Assembly: GCA_963556495.2 (NCBI GenBank)
Contig: OY747716.1
Span: 31,147,318 to 31,211,317, forward strand
From: Valencia hispanica
Lineage: Eukaryota > Chordata > Actinopteri > Cyprinodontiformes > Valenciidae
Reading direction: 5' to 3'
Length of the DNA stretch: 64,000 bases
Made by a program: the position numbers and the translations under genes. The notes beneath the pieces are model-generated. The model worked only from the letters and a program-made list of their open reading frames with translations, made no database searches and was not told the origin of the DNA. This document shows, in pieces, positions 44,299 to 56,373 of the stretch (position 1 is the stretch's first letter; each line of letters opens with the position of its first letter).

Positions 44299-44479
44299 TA
44301 AAACGGGGAGCTGGTTCCATAGGAGAGGAGCCTGATAACTAAATCCTAAATCCTAGAAATCCTATGAACCACAAGTGAACCTCCAGTCTGTTAAGAACAT
44401 ATTGAACAATCAGAACTGAAGTCTTTTAATTACATTTTGTGTACTTCCCGATACTAAAGAATTACAGTAGTCCAGCCTT

Positions 44480-45010
44480 GAGGTAACAAATGCATGGACT
44501 AGTTTCTAATAGAAAGGATGATTCTAATTTTAGCAATATTTCGAAGGTGAAAGAAGAAAATCCTAGAAACCTGTTTAATATGGGATTTGAATGTCATGTC
44601 TTGGTCAAGAATAACGCCAAGGTTCTTTACGTTATTACTGGAAGCCAATTTAATACCATCCAGATGGATTAATTGATTAAGAAAGTTTCTTTTTAAGAGC
44701 TTGCCAGAATTTAAGAGCAAAACGTTTTGAGTCAGCCATGTTTTTATGTTTTCCAGACATGCCTGTAATCTACCTGACTGAATTCATCAGGATTTATGGA
44801 TAAATATAGTTGTGTATCATCGACATAACGGTGGAAATTCCTCCCATGCTGTCTAATGATTTTACCAATTGGAAGCATATATATAGCAAAAAGAATTGGT
44901 CCAAGCACAGAACCCTGTGGTACTCCAAAAGTAACCCTTGAGTGAGAAGAAGATTTATCATTTACATGAAAAAAACTGGAATCTGTTTGACAAATATGAT
45001 TTCAAATATG
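44480..45010 (-). pseudogene. LINE B reverse transcriptase fragment
   Basis: Minus-strand translation gives [16 protein letters not shown] (about 44935-44890), then [13 protein letters not shown] with the catalytic YVDD box (44828-44817), and, after frame changes, NNVKNLGVILDQDMTFKSHI (about 44640-44580) of the C-terminal region. 5' parts of the enzyme are missing because the copy is truncated where it meets LINE A. Confidence 0.8.
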
Positions 45011-45149
45011 TATAATTTAATATATAAAATATAAGCAAGTAAAACATGTAGAGCAATTAAACAGACAATAATACATAATAATCAGTTTAACGATAGGCTA
45101 AAAAGGTGAGTATTGAATCTGTTGTTTAATCTGAAATCATTTAAAATCT

Positions 45150-46063
45150 TCTAAAGGGCCATCTTGGTGCTGTGGTTCACCCTAAAACCAGACTGAATTT
45201 CTTAACGGATATTATGAACATTAATAAAATCATTGAGTTGAAATAAAACAAGCCTTTCTAAAAAGTTTGCTTAAAAACGTTAAATTAGATACCGGTCGAA
45301 AGTTGTTAAAATCATTAGAATCTAAGTTGCTCTTCTTTAGCAGAGATCTCACCACTGCCCCTTTAAAGATGGCAGGAAAGACCCCCGTCTAAAGGGAGCA
45401 ATTCATCAAGGTCAAAATCTCATCTCTAAAAGATCCATAAAATGGCTTAAAAAAGACATGTAGTGGGCCTCACTGAGGAGAAAAACTTCCATCAAGAATC
45501 TCAGTTTCTACCAGGACAAAACTGTCCAGTGTTTCTTCTGGTAAACCAACATGCTGAGATTTATCTAAAACTATGTTACTTTGAAAAGATAAAATATTAC
45601 ATCTGATGATGTCTACCTTCCCTCTAAAGTGGTCTGCGAACTCCACACTAAGAGTGTGTGAGGGGGTTTTCTGAAATGCATTAGAAGCATGGTTACATTT
45701 TTTTTCAATGGTGGAATAAATAATTTTGTGATTATTTTTAAGATCTGAAATGATTTTGGAAAAATATACATTTCTTGAATTTCCTACTGCATTTTTGTAT
45801 GCTTTGAAAAGTTCTGTGTATATTTGATGGTTCATCGTGATTTTATTTTTCTTGCATTTTTTCTCTGCCACTCTGCAATTTATCTTTTGTTTTTTGAGGT
45901 CTTCATTTCTCCACTGCGATGCAAGTTTTGAGTGTGCACTTTTAACTTTTAGTGGACCAAGCAAGTCGAGAGCGGACAATGCTAAACATTTTGCTGGAAG
46001 AGCAGTTAAAATAATCAGATCGACTCTGCAGGTAAAACTACTTCTAATATTTGGCTCAGACAC
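45150..46063 (-). pseudogene. LINE A ORF2 fragment (linker and reverse transcriptase start)
   Basis: A 197-codon open frame (46063-45470) holds the linker between endonuclease and reverse transcriptase (FADHFRGKVDIIRCNIL), closely similar to the plus-strand copy at 17755-18100. Then, in other frames, come PAIFKGAVVRSLLKKSNLD and NNFRPVSNLTFLSKLF, followed by FRVNHSTKMALL. The palm domain with the catalytic box is deleted. Confidence 0.8.
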
Positions 46064-46080
46064 AGCTTATTATCTATAAA

Positions 46081-47224
46081 AGAAAGCACTATGCTCAAAC
46101 TAATAAATACAGTTGGGTCAGTGGTCTGGGTGTTGACTCTGTTTTCGAGGTATCTGTCCTAGCTGTGGCATGAACTGTGTTGTGTTCTCTACTTCCCTAC
46201 ATTGGGTTGCTGCTTCCCTTAAATCCAAGATTGTAATTGTTTCATAACCCTGGGGGAAGAAGGTGTTTTCCCAAAGATAGACTGTTTAAATTCTCTGTCA
46301 CACATCCCTTTGATATATTCTCATTAAAAATGTCTCTTTTGTCAAGAAAAAAAGCTATTGTCTGCCTACAACTATAGAAAGAGAGGTTTCAAGGCAGTGT
46401 AAGATAAAATGTCATCTATATATGGTAATGTCTTCCTCTTTTAGCAGGTGTGACTCAAAATGCTCTTTTTGTTTCAAAAAAGGGTTTTAAATGTACTTAT
46501 CTGCAAAAACAACTATTGTCGTTTATGTATTTCATACCTTCAAGATTTTATGATAATACAATACTCTTTCGTTAAAAAAACAGGTTGCAGATATTTCTGA
46601 AATGATTAAATGGGCATCTGTTTGTAAAAGTAGCCCCCTCCCCATGTTTCCACCCTGCGGTTGTGAGCTCAACCAACCACACAGGGTGATCTAGGGATAA
46701 GATGCCCTAGTTGCCAGGAGTGATTGACTGCCTCTCTGTCCCCTGAGAGAATCTGTGTGTGAATGAAGTGAGGACAGCACAGAGCCCTCTGGTTCCCAAA
46801 GCTTTTTGACATCCTGTATTTAACCCCTCAAGCTTCAACAGTTACTTTCCCACTTCATCTAATCTGGCGACCTTGTGGCAAATGTCTAGACTCCCTATTA
46901 GAGACATTATAACTACAGTTTGTGTATATGAGGGTGGTTGTTGGGATTTTGAGAGAGTCACTGCATGAGGTAACCACAGTGTTGTACCTGCCAAACACAG
47001 AGGATCCCTATTAGATTCATTAGACATTAGCATTATAAGCATTTGGATGAGTTTAATGGTAGTCTCTTCGGGAGTTTTTCATTAAGATCAGTGGTTGTAT
47101 TACACAACTGCCCTGAAAGTGATTTTGGGACACATGCATGGAAATGGGATTGTCTTTAGGGTTGTGGGGGGGGGGGGGGTTAGGTAGGTTTTGTAACTAG
47201 AAAAATTATGTGTCATTCAGTGTG
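46081..47224. other. Unique non-coding sequence
   Basis: No element recognised. The block 46620-46950 is less AT-rich and repeat-free. A run of 14 G lies near 47167-47180. Confidence 0.4.
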
Positions 47225-47700
47225 TGTACATGCAGTAAGAGAAAGCGGAATTATTGCCTTAGTCCAATTGAAGTCAGAATTTGAAATGCATGTATACACC
47301 TTAGTCCGACTGAAGTCGAACAGAACTAGAATTCTCATAATAAGGCTATAAAGCTAAGGCACCCAGATAATTTGATTGGAAAACAGAATTTCCAAATTTG
47401 ATGAGGCCGCGGAAGCGGGAATAACAACACCGGTACACAACAACACAGCAGCAATGAATGTAACACAATCAAACAGTACAATACTAACGAAATGTACTGT
47501 GCTATGCAGCAGGTTTGTTGTTGTCTATTTCCTCACTCATTGTGAATATCCTGCTTCACTACCGCCAGCATTTGTTTACGATCTGTGTGACTCTAGTCTA
47601 ACCAGAAGAATGCCAGCTTGAAAGGGTGCATGTCGCTACCTAGCATCACAGAGTCAAACGCACTTCATTCAATAATTCGATTTTCTGAGTGACATGTAAA
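47225..47700. mobile_element. MITE with TACATG-type termini
   Basis: The left end (TGTACATGCAGTAAGAGAAA, then GCGGAATTATTG) and the right end read inward (TTTACATGTCACTCAGAAAA, then TCGAATTATTG) align as diverged inverted repeats. Internal copies of the ACCTTAGTCCGACTGAAGTC motif near 47255 and 47300 are typical of such teleost MITEs. The 81-codon frame inside (47376-47621) is not recognised. Edges and superfamily are uncertain. Confidence 0.6.
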
Positions 47701-50700
47701 CTGCGATAAAGACTCCCTTTCTGGTAAAGCTATTAGTCTGAATATTGCCAAAATTGACCCCGTATCTGCCTGTATTATGGAGAGAAACATCATTACACAA
47801 GTTACTCTGAGAATTAGAGTGTCGGAAGCCTAAAGTGCATGGCATACCTCTCGGCATCTGTAAATGCAAGCTGCTTGAATCTTAAGGAAAAGGATGCGAA
47901 CCTATTCATATTAGCTCTGATAAACAACCACATTTCCCACAGAGATGTACAGTTTCACAGTCTATCAGAGCTAATGAAAAAGAATGAGAAAACAGCAGAT
48001 CTCTTCTAACTGTATTTCTTAAAAACAACCCTTTCTATTTTTCTTTGGGTTTTTTTTCTTTGTTTTGTGTTTAGTTCCACCCTGTGACTGGATGAAAAGA
48101 ATTTCAAAGACATTACTGTAGAGACTTAGTGAAAGCTAATGGAGCATTAAGAAAATGAATGCCAAATGAAGCTTTGTCCAAAAAGAAATAAAAAGGACTT
48201 CCTTTGGACAATGGGATCAACATGTATCATGATGATTATATGGAAACAGGTAAGGAGAAGACACAGTCTAGTTTATGAAACCAGACAAAGAATTAATCTA
48301 TATATTTGGCCGTAGCTGGCTTCTTGTGGAACTACAAAAATTAGTACGAGTTTTAGTGTATTTTTTTGTTTTGTGCAATGGAGAACAGCAGCAGTCAGCT
48401 CGGATTAAGAGAAAAGGTCGAGCCAGAACATACGTCAAAAGCTTCTCAAAATAAGTAAACTAAATAAACTGATGAACTTCACTTTCTGATAAGGTAAACT
48501 ACAGGTGGAAAAACCTACAAACAAACACAGTATTTTAAATTGCTAGTATTGACAGAAATATGTTTCTCAACACCTACACAGGTTTTGATGCACATACTTG
48601 TAAAATAAAGTATAGAATTTGCACTTTAGGTTCAGCTTAAATATACAAGTACAACTGTGTCCTGATAAATATCTTAAATAAAACGATAGAATTTTTACTA
48701 TTTCTGTACACATGTTTAAATCTGAAAAGTAAAAAAAAATGATTAAAAATGAAACATACAGTAAACTGTCCTTTACATCAATATAGAAGAAATCCACACA
48801 AGTTATGTGTTACAGAAGAGTAGAATTGCATTCAGAGACCAAACCAAGACATAAACGTAGTATTTCAGCAGCAAAGTTTAAAGCTTTTTACTGCCTCAGC
48901 AGGAGTTGGCAGCTCAACTCATGTTATCGCATTAAACATAATTTTGTGTGCACCCATCTAACACCCAGCCAAAAATTTTTCTTTCTAAGCTTAATCCATC
49001 TGCTGAGAGTGAAGACATTGTGTCATTACTATTTGTTTACTCATATTCTAAATTTGAAATTCATAACAGATTTCAAAACATTATCAGAAGTGTCCAAACC
49101 TTTTATCACAGCTTACATCACATCTGTTACCCACTTTTAGTCTCGTCCCATCCGGATAATCTCCCTTCTCACTTTTATTACCTTATATTATTTTTAAATG
49201 ACATAGGTATTTATTCTCAACTAAACTGAGATATCTCTTTTGAGGTAGAGCCCCAGTAGACATTTCTTGGCTACCATTAACATTCAACCAAGCAATGTCA
49301 CTTTCAGACCCTAATCAATCAATCAATATTTGCTCCTGTGTACCATTTACAGAGCCTAACAATTTATAATGTGCTGACTGCTGCGTTTGCTGTGTGCACA
49401 GTTTGTCCTTAAAGGAGGAACAGTAAAAGAAGAAAGAGAGAAGCTTTTTAATTGGGTTAGAGAGTGCAGCTCTTTTACATTATGATACTACCTAGAAACA
49501 GCTCTTCCATGCTTCATTTACATTGCATATAACAGTTTGGCTCTATAATGTTTTCCATAAAGCATGGTAATAGTTGATATTATCAGTTTAACATGCCAGT
49601 ACAATTAAAGCTTCAAAGTCTCACTACATAGCTTTCCTTTATCTGTTCATGTTTGCTATGGATATAGCATAATTTGGTGCAAGAGATTGCAAAATTAAAA
49701 TACTATATTTCTTGTAACAATTAAGTCAAGGCACGCTCTAGTTTATGAATTAGTCCAAACAATTAAGGCCCCCAAATGTTAAGGTATGGGCTGTAGCATG
49801 ACCTCCTGTGTATAAGACCTTTTTTTAAAGTAGGAAAAAAATAAAAATAAAACAATAAAGTAGGAAAGGAAGTTATTATACTGTAAGCTGCCTTTTAGAG
49901 TTGACAGAGTCTATAGAGGCTAATAAACACTTATAAAAATGTGTTGCATAATCCTTGAAGAAGTCTTCACACCTTTTAAATCAAATAGTTTTTGAAACAT
50001 GGTAAACAGTGACAGACCAGATCCAAACCACTTGTAGACACCATGAAAAAAGCGGGACTAGCTAATAGTTAGCTGCTAACAAGGTAGATGTTGGAATCTG
50101 CTTAGAAGTTTCTGATCTTTCCTCAACTCAACCTGGACAGGGTAATTCCACACGGAACAGAGAATAATATACAGCTTTACATCTGTACAATATTTACTGT
50201 ATTTGTGAAAACACAAAACAGACAATTTTCAATGCTTTCTTTACATTACAACCAGGACAACAACCACCAAAACTACAATATTTTAAACCAGTCAAACACA
50301 GTTGGTCAGTTTTTAAATGTTCATCTTGTGAACCAAGTACTGTGTATCATAGTTTTTCTTGTTTATTATGCTACATTTTAATCCAAAATATTTTATAAGT
50401 TAGAAGTGTAGAGTTGGTTATCAGTCTAACTGAAGTTTTGTCTTTAAACATTGTAACTTTTAGTCCTACATTTTGGTACTTTATTTTGATGTGAAGTAGT
50501 ACAGCATATCTTATTTTTTCTTTTTATTGTGCAGCAAATATGATTAGATATATTTATAATAATTAGACATTAAATATAGTGGTCTTCTTCAACAATATAT
50601 CCTAATGTCATTGATATTTAAATAAGATGTAGAACAGGCGATTAAATCCAAAGTATATGCCTTTTTCATTTTGGAACACATTTTTGCAAATAGGTCACAG

Positions 50701-52255
50701 GACACTACACCTTGAAATAAACTGTTCATATCGCTCTCCTAGCCGTTGCTAATTAAACCTACATGCCATAAAATCCAGCATGTGACTTATTTTAGCAAGA
50801 CTTTCATCGCTGCCTTCAAATTTAAAATACATTTTACACAAAACAAATGTCTCAGTGTTGTTCTTTCTTTAATTGTTCTTGTAAATATTTCTAGCTAATT
50901 AAAGTTTTTTATGATTTTGAGGATTACTACCTATTTCTTTTTTGGATGTATCTCTGTCAACAAAACAGAAACATGACAACAGAGGGCATCATAAAGTGAG
51001 CAGAATCAGCACCAAGAGAAAATAAGCTCCAAGTGGCCTGCTTTCTGTTAGGTATTTAAACCCCATTATTTCCCTGCCCACCAGAACCTTTTATTCGAGG
51101 CCTCCCACCGACTGGAGCCACACCAGCTCTTATTTTTCAAAGAGACCTTAATCATTTTAATGTGAAAGCTACTAAGTACCCCCAATGATCACTTTGATGA
51201 AATTGAGGACATTTTAAACAGCCCCCCACTACATTTCAGCTTCCCACCCCAGCCTTTCATCATCCTTTTTATTATACCACCCTAACTTGCTACAGCTAGA
51301 CCAGATATACAACACAAATTTCAGCTTTTGGCTTCTCCCCAAACAGAAGTGACAGATCTTGTCAAATTTTATCTCAATTAACTCTTCCATTATATTTCTT
51401 CCATGTAATACTCCGTACCAGTTTCAGACTTCATAAACAATTGGGAAATTATTATTGTTTGTTTTGCAAAAAACACAAACGCGGCTCAGAGTACAGGTAG
51501 CACATTGTTGTCCACTGGACCGTTCAGTAAAAAACTCACGCCAAAGAACAAATTCACCTACTTATAAAGTTCAGTCTACGCCCGCTTGCAGAATCTAGGA
51601 CAAGGTTTGTCTGTATTTGCAGACCATAACTGGAGCAGAAGCGGCAGTGACAGAGCTGGAGTAAAGTCTGCAGTTGCTTTGCACAATACCACTGTTTTCC
51701 CAAAAGACAAAGAGGTCAGCTCTGTCCTAATACATCCTGAGATGTGAATCAATAATCTGTTGATGAAACCAAAAGTTTCAACTGCAGGTTGCAATAGAAT
51801 AAACCCTAAATTAACACACACATTGTGGACTTTTTTTCTGCTCATTGTTTAATTTTGACAACATTTTGGATTCAAAGGGCAACAGTCCAAAAATGTGTTT
51901 TTTGTTTTTGCAACAGAATTTCTATGCATACCTTTAAAGACAAGTGGTCTATTATCTGTTAAAAGGTCCAGCAAGGGAATGAACAAGTGATCTTTTCCAA
52001 GTCCAAGTCAAGTCTCTAATGACTCAAATCAACATTCTCACAATGCACGCACGCAATCTAGTCTACCTTAAACACAGTTCCTGCAGGATATGAATTTGAA
52101 TCATCCTTTAGTCTGATGTAACACAGGAACATTCAACATCTTTATCTTTCTTTGAACATTCAATTTATTAACTGTACATTATTTCTAATGTTGGAAATAT
52201 ATTCTTACTTTATACTACAGTGTCTTATTATTATTTTCTGTTTTCTTATTTAGTC
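47701..52255. other. Unique AT-rich non-coding sequence
   Basis: About 4.5 kb with no recognised transposon, gene or RNA on either strand. A short (AATC)n near 49314-49326 could be a LINE-tail trace. Confidence 0.4.
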
Positions 52256-52383
52256 CTTGGTGTGAATCTGCATCCTTCCATTTTGCCTGTCACTTTGTTG
52301 CTGGCACACTACAATTTCCCCACTGAAGGACAATAAAGGATATTTCTATTGTATTGTATTGTATATTGTACTATTGTATTGTA
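52256..52383 (+). mobile_element. LINE/SINE-type 3' end with (TATTG)n tract
   Basis: ACTACAATTTCCCCACTGAAGG then ACAATAAAGGATATTTCTAT is the style of 3' ends seen in many fish LINE and SINE families (conserved TTTCCC...AATAAAG), followed by (TATTG)n. Nothing of the element body is recognised upstream. Confidence 0.45.
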
Positions 52384-53537
52384 GGTTCTGGAGAGGAGGG
52401 TCCGATGGGTAGTCGAACCTCAGATCCAGGAGCAACAATGCGGTTTCCGTCCTGGCTGTGGGACACTGGACCAGGTCTACACCCTAAGCAGGGTCCTGTA
52501 TTGTGCATGGGAGTTTGCCCAACCAGTTTACATGTGTTTTGTGGACTTGGAGGAGGCGTTTGATTGTGTCCCTCTGTGAGTCCTTTGGGGGACACAAGGG
52601 ATACCAGGCCCCTTAATACTGGCTGTTAGCTCCCTGTACGACCGGTGTCAGAGCTTGGTTCGCATTGCCGGCAGTAAGTGTGGCTCATTTCCGGCGAGGG
52701 TTGGACTCCGCCAATGTTGCCCTTTGTCACCGATTCTCGGATTCGGGTCTCTGCTTTTTGCTGATGATGTGGTTCTGTTGGCTTCATCAGACCGTGAACT
52801 CCAGCTTTCGCTGGAGCAGTTAGCAGTGGAGTGTGAAACGGCTGGGATGCACCTCCAAATCCGAGACCATAGTCTTGAGCCGGAAAAGGGTAGAGTGCCT
52901 TCTCTAGATTGGGAAAGAGGTCCTTGCCCAAGTGGAGGAGTTTAAGTATCTGGAGGTCTTGTTCATGAATGAAGGAAAAATTAAACGGGAGATTGAAAGG
53001 CGGATTGGTGCGGCATCTGCAGTAATGCAGGTGCTGTACTGGTCAGTCGTGGTGAAAAGAGAGCTGAACCGAACGGCATAGCTCTCGATTTACTGGTCGA
53101 TCTACGTTCCTACCCTCATCTATGGTCACGAGCTTTGGGTGTTGACCGAAAGAACGAGATCACAGATACAAGCGGCTGAAATGAGTTTCTTCCGCAGGGT
53201 GTCTGGGTTATCTCTTAGAGCAATGGTGAGAAGCTCGGTCGAACGGGAGGGGCTCAGAGTCTTGCCGCAGCTCCTCTACATCGAGAGGAGTCAGTTGAGG
53301 TGGCTCGGGCATCTGGTCAGGATGCCTCCTGGACGCCTCCCTGGTGAGGTGTTTCAGGCACGTCTCACCGGGAGGAGGCCCAGGGGAAGGCCCAGGACAA
53401 GCTGGAGGGACTATGTTTCTCGGCTGGCCTGGGAACGCCCTGGGATTCCCCCCAAGGAGCTGGAACAAGGGGCTGGGAAGAGGGAAGTCTGGGTCTCCCT
53501 GCTTAAGCTTCTGCCCCTGCGACCCGATCCCGGGTAA
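52384..53537 (+). pseudogene. Rex3-like reverse transcriptase fragment retaining FADD
   Basis: The reading path starts with VEPQIQEQQCGFRPGCGTLD and CFVDLEEAFDCVPL, then a stop near 52577. It continues in another frame with SLVRIAGSKCG and LRQCCPLSPIL. A deletion then joins SPIL to LLFADDVVLLASSDRE, so the catalytic FADD box (about 52760) is present but the preceding 20-25 residues are lost. After more frame changes the C-terminal 132 codons (53139-53537) are open and end LLPLRPDPG. Confidence 0.85.
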
Positions 53538-53557
53538 GCGGGAAAAAATGGATGGAT
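52384..53557 (+). mobile_element. Rex3-like LINE fragment, 5'-truncated
   Basis: Begins inside the reverse transcriptase and ends GGGTAAGCGGGAAAAAATGGATGGATA, the Rex3-like tail. It inserted next to or within the (TATTG)n tract; no clear target duplication was found. It is more diverged than the 30-kb and 62-kb copies. Confidence 0.88.
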
Positions 53558-55604
53558 ATTTATTAATATTATTAGCATTATTATGAAAATCTGTGAGATA
53601 TAATATTTACCTCATCAATAGTTTAAAAATGCAGTTATGTTCAAAGAAAAACATTGTAAGAAGGTTGATGAAGTGGAGACACGTACATATTGGGAAGGTA
53701 CGAACAATTTAAATATATCTCTATACAGTGAACATACAAACTCATTGTTATGTCTCCACCAAACTACTGCAGCTAGAGGTACATTTTTTTGTAAAAAAAA
53801 AAAAAAAAAGAACAAAAAGAAGCGGGTTAGATAACATGTTTAGCTAGAGTTTTGTAATCAGTCAAACTAATTGTTCAATTTTCCTTTTTACTCCAAACGA
53901 TCACAAAAACCATGCCATTGTCAAAACACATTTATTTTAAACTGTTATTTTTACATGTTGCTCTTTGCAGGTATTCTCTTATTTACCTAATCTAAGTTAC
54001 CAAATTGATGCGTGCTTCCATATTTTTCAGACTGAAGCCACTTAAATGAAGCAGTCATGTTTTAAAAATGTCAGAGAAAGTAAAGATGATAAAACAGGGA
54101 AGAGCAGCAGCAGGAGGCAGTTAAAAAACACATGATGTTCAAGATTTGTTAGTTGATGGTGTCTGCATCACTGTCCAACGCAAGAAAATATATTTTTTCA
54201 ACATATTATCCACAAGGGATGAATTTATTGAACATGTGTGGCGAAAATGTTTATACATGTGTAGGATCTTTCGGTAAGCCAATTTGTTGGCTCAAAACAA
54301 CTTGGTGTTATTTGTTATTCGTTGTGATGATTGTTTTTTTTAAATCAACAGTTTTTTTAGAATTTTTTATAACGATTCTAATTTTATTTCATTTGTGATC
54401 TTTTTATATAATGCACATTTTTGAAAATATTTGTTATTTTAAGGGAAGTTTCAACAAGAAGGTCCAAGGCAATCATTTTTTTCTCCAAGTGCAATAGATG
54501 GATTGTTTTTTTCAAACACAATGATCAATTGTTTTAAATGATCATAATTTCAATATTGACCAAAATAATAATGATTATTATTCCTTCCATAACCAAGGAA
54601 TGTTAGGCACTAAAACATGCTAATTGGAGTTGTTTATGTGTGATAAAAGTCCGTATCATAATTCTTTTTTTTTTCTTAAACCATTTACAGGAATTAATCC
54701 CTGAGTGTTTTGCTATGGTCTGAACTGTAACTCTGCAGGTTTTTGAAGCATGATATAGGTCTAAAACAGAACTGAATTAGCAGAGGTCTTATTAACAGAA
54801 ATTATTAAAATAAACAGAAAAGCATAAGGCTGAAGTGCTTTCCCTTTAAGTTATATTTAGCAGTTCTGTGGAAGTGAAACACAACTTCTTTTTGTTATTC
54901 AGGAATTTAATCATGTGCAACGACATACTTTCTACATCTCACATCTACTCAAAGCAATGCCATAATGACAGTGATAAAAAACCAAGTAGAGCAAATGCGT
55001 CCTTGTTGACTTATTTATCACCTCTTGTGTTTTACCTTGGTATCTCTCATGCCTTTTGGCAGTAGCACTGCCTTGTGGTTTATTTATACCACATGTCATC
55101 ATTTATTAAAATCTCAGTCAGTGGGGCAGGCGAAAGAGCATTAGGGAGTGAAGTCGACAGGCTGCTTGGGAATCATCTTCCCCTCATGCCAAGTGGGGCT
55201 CCTTCTGCCCTCGCGCCTTTCACAGAGCGCCAAAAACCTGCAGAGGCTCAAAAACAACGGGGGGCTGGAGGGATGGGAGAGAGTTATTAATCGGTGCTCT
55301 TCGAAGAGTAGTAGTTGAATCCATCCAAATTAGACACATGGGGAATGTAGAAGTCTGGGGTTTTAGTGTGTTAAGGTTGAGAAGAATGCATTTCATTCTA
55401 CTTCAGGGGTTTGCGGCCATAGGCATCAGATGAAAAGAAAATGAACATGTGCTGCAGAACCACCATATTTCTTTGGTATTATAGGGGAAAAAAACAAAAA
55501 AAAAACACAGCCAAATTGAGTTTCTATATGTCCGTCCAGTCATGAAATTGAAGTGCGATGTGTGTAATAGTCTGTGAAAGGTTTTGTGGTGCCAAAGGGT
55601 GTTT
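53558..55604. other. Unique AT-rich non-coding sequence
   Basis: No element recognised. A poly(A) run lies near 53787-53807. The block 55110-55320 is GC-balanced and repeat-free. Confidence 0.4.
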
Positions 55605-56110
55605 CAGGTGAAGTGCCTTGCAGAAGAAGCATTTAAACCACTTTTCCATATTTTGTGTTGTTCCAATCAAAAATTTATTTTCTTGGTATCTTATGTGATT
55701 GGTTGACAAAAAGTAGTGCATAATTAGGAGGTGGAAGTGAAAAAATTTGTGATGTTCACATCTTTTACAAATAAGAATCTGAAATGTGTGGTTTTGGATG
55801 TGTACTTTCTTCCATTACTGGCTTGAATTTATCTCCATATACCTTCCATTTAACTCCAACCAGTTCTTCTATTCCTGGTGAAACATTCCCACAACATAAT
55901 GTTGCCAACTCCATGTTTCATAATGGGGATGATGTGTTTAGGGTGATCTACAGCGTCAGTTTTCTGCCACACATTGTGTGTTGCATATAAGTCAATTAGT
56001 AGAATTTTGACCTCATCTGATCAGACCACCTTCTTCCACATATTTGCTCGGACTCCTCCATGGCTTGTTCTAAACTGCAAGCTGGAATTCTCATGACTTA
56101 ATTCCTGAGT
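55605..56110 (-). mobile_element. Tc1 relic, minus strand
   Basis: The left part (AGTGCCTTGCAGAAGAAGCA, then GATTGGTTGACAAAAAGTAGTGCATAATTA) is a diverged Tc1 terminal repeat. The right part is the reverse complement of the transposase middle: CACAACATAATGTTGCCAAC (from AGCATCATGCT-type sequence), GATGATGTGTTTAGGGTGAT, and CTCATCTGATCAGACCACCTTCTTCCACAT, matching in reverse the LWSDET-encoding region at 22945-22985. The rest of the element is missing. Confidence 0.8.
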
Positions 56111-56114
56111 GCAC

Positions 56115-56373
56115 AGCTAACAGAAAAACAATCTCTCCCACCTGAGCACACAGGACACACAACCATGCACACACACCTTCATACCTGAGGGCAATTTAGA
56201 AAGAGCTAACAATTAATCTAACAGTTGTGTTTTTGGACTGTGGAAGGAAGCCGGAGTACCCGGAGGGAACCCACACATGCACAGGGAGAACATGCAAACT
56301 CCATGCAGAAAAACCCCAGGGCAGGATTTGAACCCAGGACCTTCTTGCTGCAAGGTGACAGTACTACCAAAAA
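56115..56373 (-). mobile_element. tRNA-derived SINE, truncated copy
   Basis: Same family as 26691-27068 on the same strand. The body (GGACTGTGGAAGGAAGCCGGAG) and the B box (GGTTCAAATCC, 56334-56324) match. The copy stops within the A-box region (TACTACCAA), so the first part of the tRNA head is lost, and the ATGG tail is missing as well. Confidence 0.85.

Larger units (their letters stand above)
39274..45023 (-). mobile_element. L2-like LINE (family B), minus strand, with nested DNA elements
   Basis: The 3' end is at 39274 (read on the minus strand as CGGCGCTATATAAATAAATT just inside the end). The 3' untranslated region contains the AGGTTTCTTCCTGTTAAAGG and TTCTCCACTGTCGCTACA motifs common in fish L2-type elements (40130-40190). 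Reverse transcriptase sequence lies at 44480-45000. It is 5'-truncated. The 9-bp duplication ATAAAATAT shows that it inserted into LINE A. It was later hit by the two Harbinger-type elements and probably by a third, unresolved insert. Confidence 0.82.
38765..46080 (-). mobile_element. L2-like LINE (family A), minus strand, split by LINE B
   Basis: Two blocks belong to one element. 38765-39273 is the reverse complement of the 3' untranslated region of the LINE at 15.2-19.7 kb (compare 39030-39190 with 19340-19480), and 45024-46080 carries more untranslated region, then reverse transcriptase and the ORF2 linker. They are interrupted by LINE B between copies of ATAAAATAT (39265-39273 and 45024-45032). 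The element is 5'-truncated near 46080 and has an internal deletion that joins the reverse transcriptase (about 45150) to the 3' region (about 45130). Confidence 0.83.

Noticed and set aside
48805..49229. Two overlapping plus-strand frames of 111 and 93 codons
   Set aside because: They overlap out of frame, have no domain, and lie in AT-rich sequence without codon bias.
52338..53561. GGATATTT on both sides of the second Rex3-like copy as its target duplication
   Set aside because: The left copy is about 40 bp from the element edge, across a (TATTG)n tract, so it is likely coincidental.
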